Assembly: GCA_030613765.1 (NCBI GenBank) | Contig: JAUWLI010000218.1 | Location: forward strand, 1 to 5,511 | Direction: 5' to 3' | DNA from: Phycisphaerae bacterium | GTDB taxonomy: Bacteria; Planctomycetota; Phycisphaerae; Sedimentisphaerales; SG8-4 | Length of the DNA stretch: 5,511 bases | Shown here: in pieces, positions 1 through 5,511 of the stretch | How positions within the stretch are numbered: the first letter of the stretch is position 1 | Layout: each line of letters begins with the position of its first letter | Position numbers and translations under genes: made by a program | Notes under the pieces: generated by a model | The model's database searches: none | What the model saw: the letters and a program-made list of their open reading frames with translations, nothing else | Told to the model about the DNA's origin: nothing

Positions 1-588
1 CTGCCTATCGTCTTTGCAGGGCTTCTACTGGACGACGATGAACTGGCCAATATCAACCGGTCATTTACTAAGGTGAGCTTTGGCGAGGACGAGCAGACCG
101 CCTATGGCGATGGCTGGACCGGGGCAAAGGTTGTTTTCGCAGGGCATTCGGGGATCGACGCGGTGACCGGGGAGGGCCGGTCGCGAGGCAGCAGCTGGGG
201 ACCCTACGAGCATACGCCGCCTTCACAATGGAAGCAGGGCCAGAATACCAGCGAGTCGTATCGCCGCTGCTGCACGAGTGTGGGATGGGTAGCCCAGGCC
301 CTGGCACTGCGGCTCATGCACGCCGAAAAAGCTTGGAACCACGACGCCTTTCTCGATTACGTGGACCGCTGGATGTACGAAGACGACGCCGCTTTCGTCA
401 AGACCATCAGAGAGGCGACAGGCAGAGACCACGACAAAGAATGGGCCAGGCAAGGTCAGGCCTGGGATGCATTCGTCAACGAGATGTGGGCGAAGCACCG
501 TCCGGCGCTCCAATCGCCGACCGATGGATGGAAACAGAAGCACGATGACAGCTACTACCGCACGGCCATCGCAAAGCCGCAGAAATAG
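1..588 (+). CDS. C-terminal part of a hypothetical protein, function unassigned (5' end outside window)
   Basis: The frame is open from base 1 to a TAG at 586-588, giving 195 codons with no internal stop. The GTG at 73 is in frame but has no ribosome binding site, and the frame reads coherently before it, so the true start lies upstream of the window. Codons are GC-rich in the third position, as expected for real coding sequence. The tail is hydrophilic and rich in Trp and acidic residues. A vicinal Cys pair lies in a YRRCCTS motif (window residues 88-93), followed by a helix-like ALALRLM segment and a WNHDAFLDYVDRWM segment (112-125). I recall similar endings in large hypothetical proteins of Phycisphaerae-type planctomycetes, some of them possibly glycan-active, but I cannot name a family and see no catalytic motif. 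No membrane segment or signal is visible in this part. Real gene: confident. Function: unknown. Confidence 0.8.
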   Translation: MPIVFAGLLLDDDELANINRSFTKVSFGEDEQTAYGDGWTGAKVVFAGHSGIDAVTGEGRSRGSSWGPYEHTPPSQWKQGQNTSESYRRCCTSVGWVAQALALRLMHAEKAWNHDAFLDYVDRWMYEDDAAFVKTIREATGRDHDKEWARQGQAWDAFVNEMWAKHRPALQSPTDGWKQKHDDSYYRTAIAKPQK

Positions 589-608
589 GTGCGCGGCCAT
601 GGCACCTA
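586..608. terminator. Weak hairpin at the end of the first gene
   Basis: A perfect 7-bp stem pairs 586-592 (TAGGTGC) with 602-608 (GCACCTA) around a 9-base loop. It includes the stop codon of the first gene. There is no T-run after it on the + strand and only a short TTT on the - strand, so intrinsic termination is doubtful. If the minus-strand ORF ending at 617 is real, the hairpin would sit between convergent genes. Low confidence. Confidence 0.2.
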
Positions 609-910
609 AACGTTGTCTATTTGATCTTGATCTCTGTCTCGTAAAACAGATCCGACCGAACAATTCGGTGATTGAGGACCTCGGCGATATGAACTCGATC
701 GTGGCGATTCACGCCGCAGGTCATTGGCCGGCTGCTGCTATATACGATAATGGTAAATTTCGCATCCTCTGCGCATTCGGTGCAGTAACCAAACGACATA
801 AGCCGACCGTTAATCGTCAAACGAAGCAGCATTTTTTTCTCCGATTCGTACAGTCTGAGCCACTCCCAGGCTGCGGAACTTGTAATGTTGTTCTGTGTTT
901 TTTTTATTTC
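589..910. other. 322-base stretch without a confident gene
   Basis: Between the stop of the first gene and the barrel-protein promoter I see no gene with clear homology. It holds the weak hairpin at 586-608, the possible minus-strand ORF at 617-832, and a T-rich stretch at 895-910 directly upstream of the -35 box that could act as an UP-like element. A competing + strand frame is open from ATG 599 to TAG 931, but it has no convincing ribosome binding site and runs through the promoter. I find no tRNA, direct-repeat array or strong terminator here. Confidence 0.5.
617..832 (-). CDS. Possible small hypothetical protein (71 aa), minus strand
   Basis: Read on the minus strand, ATG at 832-830 is preceded by GGAG (842-839) with a 6-base all-A spacer, and the frame runs 71 codons to TAG at 619-617. 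My hand count of G+C by codon position gives about 49%, 38% and 59% for positions 1, 2 and 3, a coding-like profile. Because the opposing + frame shares the same middle position, this does not by itself prove strand. The frame also stays open upstream to a TTG at 919, but that would overlap the barrel-protein promoter. The product has one CxxC pair (CTEC, residues 17-20), another Cys at about 39 and a basic, beta-like C-terminus. I recognise no family. It would be divergent from the barrel gene and convergent with the first gene. It could equally be chance or a decayed gene. Confidence 0.3.
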   Translation of the reverse strand: MLLRLTINGRLMSFGYCTECAEDAKFTIIVYSSSRPMTCGVNRHDRVHIAEVLNHRIVRSDLFYETEIKIK

Positions 911-939
911 TTGACACAACGTATTTCTTAGTTTAAAAT
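911..939 (+). promoter_or_regulatory. Sigma70-type promoter for the outer-membrane protein gene
   Basis: A perfect -35 box TTGACA lies at 911-916, followed by a 17-base spacer and the -10 box TAAAAT at 934-939 (5 of 6 consensus). The upstream 895-910 segment is T-rich and could serve as an UP-like element. The predicted start of transcription is near 946, leaving about 24 bases before the first candidate start codon at 970. This is the only near-consensus promoter I can see in the window, and it may also supply transcripts reaching acsA. Confidence 0.8.
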
Positions 940-958
940 AACCGTTTTTTACGTTAAC

Positions 959-983
959 AGGAGTATCGTATGTTAATCAGGAG
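959..983 (+). promoter_or_regulatory. Tandem ribosome binding sites with two in-frame starts
   Basis: AGGAG at 959-963 is 6 bases before ATG 970. A second AGGAG at 979-983 is 7 bases before ATG 991. Both starts are in the same frame, 21 bases apart, so either can begin the barrel protein. The second site lies inside the short coding stretch opened by the first. Confidence 0.7.
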
Positions 984-990
984 AACAAAT

Positions 991-1752
991 ATGAATAAAA
1001 GGATGTCATTAATCGCCGTGTTTGTGTTTTCTTTAGTTGGCACGGTCCAAGCCGAAGGTGATGACCTTAGCGTTACTCTCGAGTTGGAGTACAGGAGTAA
1101 ATGGCTCAGTAAAGGCGCTGAACCCTACGGTCAACAGGATGTATTCTTTCCGACTATCGACCTTGACTTTTACGGCACAGGTTTTGGTACGCGAGTTACT
1201 CACCGTAGCGCCCTCGGGAGCGGCTACGTTGATAAACAAAGGTTTGACTACAGACCATATTACAAAAGTGTGCTCTTCGAAGACCAATCTTACGCTACAA
1301 ACTATAATATTAGCGCCGGTTATGAACACTACTATGGTCTATCGCCACATAAAAGTAATACCACGTGGGAGTGGATATTCGCCTTTTCCTGGCCGAACAT
1401 TATACCTGAAGGCATAGTTCCCAGCTATATTGCTCATTATGAATACCCTGCAGCAAGCAATGGTGCTGACTTGCCATCCGGCTGGGTCCACCGCTTCATA
1501 CTTGGCTATGACTTGGAGACGACACAAACTCCGGCACCTCTACATCTGTCCTCAGAGGTTGCTTACACAGACGGTCTTGGCGGTACGGACCATGATTGGT
1601 CATATGCAACATTTGGTGTATCAACAAGATTTGAAATCGCCGAGAATATGGCTTTTGTTCCAGGTGTTTACCAACAGGTAACAATGGACGATTCGGTCAA
1701 TAAACGCAAAGACATAACATATTGCGTTCTGAGTTTGAAATACAAATTCTAA
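991..1752 (+). CDS. Putative outer-membrane beta-barrel protein (TorF/Gcw_chp porin-like)
   Basis: A 253-residue exported protein, or 260 if begun at ATG 970. From ATG 991 the N-terminus is a textbook Sec signal: basic MNKR, hydrophobic residues about 5-17, and a VQA cleavage site after residue 21. I prefer this start for its compact n-region and good AGGAG, but ATG 970 has an equally good site. The mature part is rich in Tyr, Trp and Ser and shows alternating hydrophobic/polar strands (for example LSVTLELEYRSKW, YATNYNISAGYEHYYG, FGVSTRFEI). It ends LSLKYKF, and a C-terminal Phe is the signature recognised by the outer-membrane assembly machinery. The overall pattern, with an early LEYRSKWLSKG and a late DHDWSYATFGVST, resembles TorF-family putative porins and planctomycete relatives; this is from memory, not a search. 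It probably sits in the outer membrane. A strong promoter lies directly upstream and acsA follows after 197 bases in the same direction. Substrate unknown. Confidence 0.8.
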   Translation: MNKRMSLIAVFVFSLVGTVQAEGDDLSVTLELEYRSKWLSKGAEPYGQQDVFFPTIDLDFYGTGFGTRVTHRSALGSGYVDKQRFDYRPYYKSVLFEDQSYATNYNISAGYEHYYGLSPHKSNTTWEWIFAFSWPNIIPEGIVPSYIAHYEYPAASNGADLPSGWVHRFILGYDLETTQTPAPLHLSSEVAYTDGLGGTDHDWSYATFGVSTRFEIAENMAFVPGVYQQVTMDDSVNKRKDITYCVLSLKYKF

Positions 1753-1882
1753 TAGTGGAACTCTGAGCTTGCTATTTTCCAAAGATTTAGATAAAATGGC
1801 GAATTCCATCGTATTTGAACCAAAAGCACAGTGAGAACGTATCTTTTAAAATCAGGTTTATGATTTTGCTACTGAACACATA

Positions 1883-1902
1883 ATTCGCTGGAAAACGCGA
1901 AT
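1883..1902. promoter_or_regulatory. Inverted repeat in the acsA leader (possible operator or hairpin)
   Basis: ATTCGC (1883-1888) and GCGAAT (1897-1902) form a perfect 6-6 inverted repeat with an 8-base spacer, 48 bases upstream of the acsA start. The same heptamer GCGAATT occurs at 1799-1805. A weak -10-like CATAAT (1879-1884) overlaps the left arm, with a poor -35 (TTTATG, 1857-1862). Another weak pair is TTGAAC 1815-1820 and TATCTT 1840-1845, with an unfavourable 19-base spacer. No clear terminator follows the barrel gene, so acsA may be partly co-transcribed with it. The symmetry suggests a regulator site, but this is inference. Confidence 0.25.
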
Positions 1903-1949
1903 AAAAGCTAAAAAAGCACGATAATTTTCAATTACTTAAAGGAGCATTC

Positions 1950-3926
<1,977 letters not shown>

Positions 3927-3973
3927 ATAAGTAACTCGGACAGAAAAAGAATCAAATTAATTGAATATATGGT

Positions 3974-4014
3974 TGGGCTGAATGTGCATAACCATGTACA
4001 TTCGGCCCATTTTT
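3974..4014 (+). terminator. Rho-independent terminator between acsA and the transporter gene
   Basis: Bases 3974-3989 pair with 3994-4009 in a continuous 16-bp stem (two G-U wobbles, GC-rich base GGGC/GCCC) closed by the tetraloop AACC (3990-3993). TTTTT follows at 4010-4014. It lies 47 bases after the acsA stop and leaves only 19 bases before the transporter ATG, so it ends acsA transcripts but is also positioned like an attenuator for the next gene. Confidence 0.9.
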
Positions 4015-4033
4015 AAATGAAAGGTTTGTAATT

Positions 4034-5311
4034 ATGGCTGAGGAATCTACTACGCCTCTGGCAGAAGTCGAAAATCATGGCTGGCGAGTCGCCTTTGCAG
4101 GGATGGGTATTAACCTGGCACTTGGTATTCTATATACATGGAGTGTCATCAGCAAAGGTATCCCGGAAGAATGGGGCTGGACACAATCAGACAAGTCCAT
4201 GCCGTATGCTATTGCCTGCCTGATCTTTTCCATTGTGATGGTCCCTGCAGGAAGAATGCAGGACAAGCTTAGCCCTCGTCTGGTAGCAACAATAGGCGGG
4301 ATTCTGGTCGGTGCTGGAATGGTCATCGCGAGCTTCACAACTTCACCGATCGGTTATATAGTTGGATTTGGTGTTCTTGCAGGGGCCGGGCTTGGTTTTG
4401 GCTATGCTTCAGCCACACCTCCTGCAGTAAAATGGTTCGCAGCAGCAAAAACAGGCCTTATTGCAGGAATAGTAGTCTCAGGTTTCGGATTGGCTTCCGT
4501 ATATGCAGCTCCGCTTACAACATGGCTGATAGCCACTTTTGGTTTTAAGACGGCGATACTGCTATTGGGCATATTATTTTTAGCTGTTGTTGTGACTCTC
4601 GCTCAGATATTGAAACCACCGCCCAAAGGCTACGTTCCACTGGGAGCCGAACCGGCGAAAAAACCGGGCATAGGCGACAAGAAAGGGGAATTCCTACCAA
4701 GAGAAATGCTTACGACCGTTCAGTTTTACATACTCTGGTTCATGTATGCATGTGGCGCCGGCGCGGGTTTGATGATCATTTCCAAACTTGCCTCAATAGC
4801 CAAGCTACAGGTGAATATCGAGTTGGGCTTTGTGCTCGTAGCGGTTCTCGCTATCGGCAACGGGGGCGGGCGCATAGTTGCTGGAATGCTTAGCGACAAA
4901 ATCGGCCGAAAAGCGACGATGTTTTTATGCTTTGTGGCACAAGCTGTTTTGATACTTCTCATTTCAAGAGCAACGGGCGACAACGCCCTGGGAACGATTC
5001 CCGCAATGGCGATAATTTCAGCGCTGATCGGGGCGAACTACGGAGCAAACCTGTCGCTTTTCCCATCCATTACGAAAGACTTTTACGGCCTGAAAAATTT
5101 CGGCATGAATTACGGCCTTGTATTTACAGCCTGGGGAGCCGGCGGATTCCTGCTGGCACTGTTGGCGGGCAAAATATACGACAAACACCAAACGTTTGCC
5201 ATCGCCTATTACGGAGCTTCGGCATTGTTGGTTCTTGCGGCAATAACCGTATTTTTCCTCAAACCACCGCACCACACTATTGAACATGCACATGAACATG
5301 ATCATGAATAA
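4034..5311 (+). CDS. Major facilitator transporter, oxalate/formate antiporter (OFA) family, probable monocarboxylate carrier
   Basis: A 425-residue inner-membrane protein with about twelve hydrophobic segments: roughly 17-40, 57-75, 84-101, 105-127, 139-163, 171-193, 227-250, 262-286, 294-312, 318-345, 355-381 and 387-409. A hydrophilic central loop at 194-226 separates the two halves. Family marks are GILYTWSVISK in segment 1 and the repeated loop motifs GRMQDKLSPR (73-82) and GMLSDKIGRK (284-293). Against OxlT as I remember it, Arg272 is matched by Arg280 (NGGGR), but Lys355 is replaced by Trp367 (NYGLVFTAWG). Loss of that charge argues against oxalate and suits a monocarboxylate. The neighbouring acsA makes acetate a reasonable guess; formate or another acid remains possible. 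The C-terminus carries six His in its last 13 residues. GAAAGG at 4019-4024 serves as ribosome binding site, 9 bases before the ATG. Terminators lie directly before and after the gene. Family is confident; substrate is inferred. Confidence 0.92.
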   Translation: MAEESTTPLAEVENHGWRVAFAGMGINLALGILYTWSVISKGIPEEWGWTQSDKSMPYAIACLIFSIVMVPAGRMQDKLSPRLVATIGGILVGAGMVIASFTTSPIGYIVGFGVLAGAGLGFGYASATPPAVKWFAAAKTGLIAGIVVSGFGLASVYAAPLTTWLIATFGFKTAILLLGILFLAVVVTLAQILKPPPKGYVPLGAEPAKKPGIGDKKGEFLPREMLTTVQFYILWFMYACGAGAGLMIISKLASIAKLQVNIELGFVLVAVLAIGNGGGRIVAGMLSDKIGRKATMFLCFVAQAVLILLISRATGDNALGTIPAMAIISALIGANYGANLSLFPSITKDFYGLKNFGMNYGLVFTAWGAGGFLLALLAGKIYDKHQTFAIAYYGASALLVLAAITVFFLKPPHHTIEHAHEHDHE

Positions 5312-5339
5312 ATAAGCAATGAGCACTTGTGATGATATA

Positions 5340-5378
5340 AATGGCCCGGGCACTTCTCGTATCGGGCCATTCTTTTTT
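5340..5378 (+). terminator. Rho-independent terminator of the transporter gene
   Basis: AATGGCCCG (5340-5348) pairs with CGGGCCATT (5363-5371) in a perfect 9-bp GC-rich stem around a 14-base loop. TCTTTTTT (5371-5378) follows. It begins 28 bases after the transporter stop. The T-run ends one base before the intron boundary at 5380, so the hairpin probably also served as the intron's insertion target. Confidence 0.9.
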
Positions 5379-5379
5379 A

Positions 5380-5511
5380 GTGTGCCGAGCATGTTCGGCA
5401 ACTTGGAGGTGTAAGTCCTCTACACAACCTGATGGAGGTGAAGTGTTAGCGAAGCGCAAGAGCGCTGCCGTGAGGCAGGGTTCCAAGGAAGCGTGTAGCA
5501 AAGCCGTGACC
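5380..5511 (+). mobile_element. 5' end of a group II intron, group IIC-like (runs off window)
   Basis: The segment starts with GTGTG, the usual group II 5' splice-site sequence, and then follows the domain I layout of bacterial IIC introns such as the Oceanobacillus iheyensis one, as I recall it. Shared elements are GTGTGCC...GCATG at the start, a GAGG/CCTC hairpin (5406-5409 with 5417-5420), a GTTAGC...CGCAAG block (5445-5460), a CTGCC-GTGA-GGCAG stem (5465-5478) whose loop is a GNRA tetraloop, and AAGGAAGC...GCAAA.CC further on. Its position immediately behind a terminator hairpin and T-run is the known target preference of class IIC. Only 132 bases of the ribozyme are inside the window. 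A reverse transcriptase/maturase ORF and domains V-VI would be expected downstream but cannot be seen. The intron is in the same orientation as the transporter gene and lies outside its coding region. Confidence 0.85.

Noticed and set aside
223..663. Long minus-strand ORF (146 codons) over the first gene
   Set aside because: It is the antisense shadow of the GC-rich + frame that is open from base 1, and its Arg/Leu-rich translation looks non-coding.
848..874. Imperfect hairpin CAGTCTG/CAGGCTG before the promoter
   Set aside because: Seven pairs with a wobble and no T-run after it; most likely chance.
467..931. Plus-strand ORF of 154 codons, or 111 codons from ATG 599
   Set aside because: It overlaps the end of the first gene and runs through the TTGACA promoter, with no convincing ribosome binding site; its codon-position profile cannot be separated from that of the opposing minus frame.
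1033..1329. Minus-strand and alternative-frame ORFs inside the barrel gene
   Set aside because: The main frame has a signal peptide, barrel pattern, terminal Phe and good start sites; the others are shadows.
1790..1830. Possible sigma54 (-24/-12) promoter for acsA
   Set aside because: A TGGC is present at 1797-1800, but no GC doublet or TGC element follows at the required spacing.
5277..5501. Minus-strand ORF of 74 codons at the right edge
   Set aside because: It lies antisense to the transporter tail, terminator and intron RNA; such ORFs over group II introns are common artefacts.

Overview
The window looks like chromosomal DNA of a Gram-negative-type bacterium. It encodes an outer-membrane beta-barrel protein with a Sec signal peptide and a C-terminal Phe. 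The style of the truncated first gene and of the barrel protein is what I associate with Planctomycetota of the Phycisphaerae type, but that lineage call is an inference from remembered family style, not from a marker gene.

Layout, all well-supported genes on the + strand: (1) 1-588, the C-terminal 195 codons of a GC-rich gene of unassigned function. (2) 589-910, a stretch without a confident gene, holding a weak hairpin and a possible small minus-strand ORF. (3) A near-consensus sigma70 promoter (TTGACA, 17-base spacer, TAAAAT) at 911-939, driving a 253-residue outer-membrane beta-barrel protein (about 991-1752) that has two in-frame start codons, each with its own AGGAG. (4) A 197-base AT-rich leader with an inverted repeat, then acsA (1950-3926), a full-length AMP-forming acetyl-CoA synthetase with an intact acetate pocket and adenylation motifs. 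(5) A strong 16-bp terminator hairpin (3974-4014) lying only 20 bases upstream of (6) an OFA-family major facilitator transporter (4034-5311). (7) A rho-independent terminator (5340-5378), followed directly by (8) the 5' end of a group IIC-like group II intron, starting GTGTG at 5380 and running off the window.

How the genes fit together: the transporter probably carries a small monocarboxylate (acetate is the natural guess) across the inner membrane, AcsA activates it to acetyl-CoA, and the outer-membrane barrel upstream might supply a pore. The transporter keeps the Arg but has Trp in place of the Lys that bind oxalate in OxlT, which agrees with a monocarboxylate rather than oxalate. The two most interesting points are the intron sitting exactly behind a terminator, which is the hallmark target of the IIC class, and the terminator wedged between acsA and its presumed transporter. 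I did not find evidence of a wholly new system such as a defence island, CRISPR or toxin-antitoxin pair.
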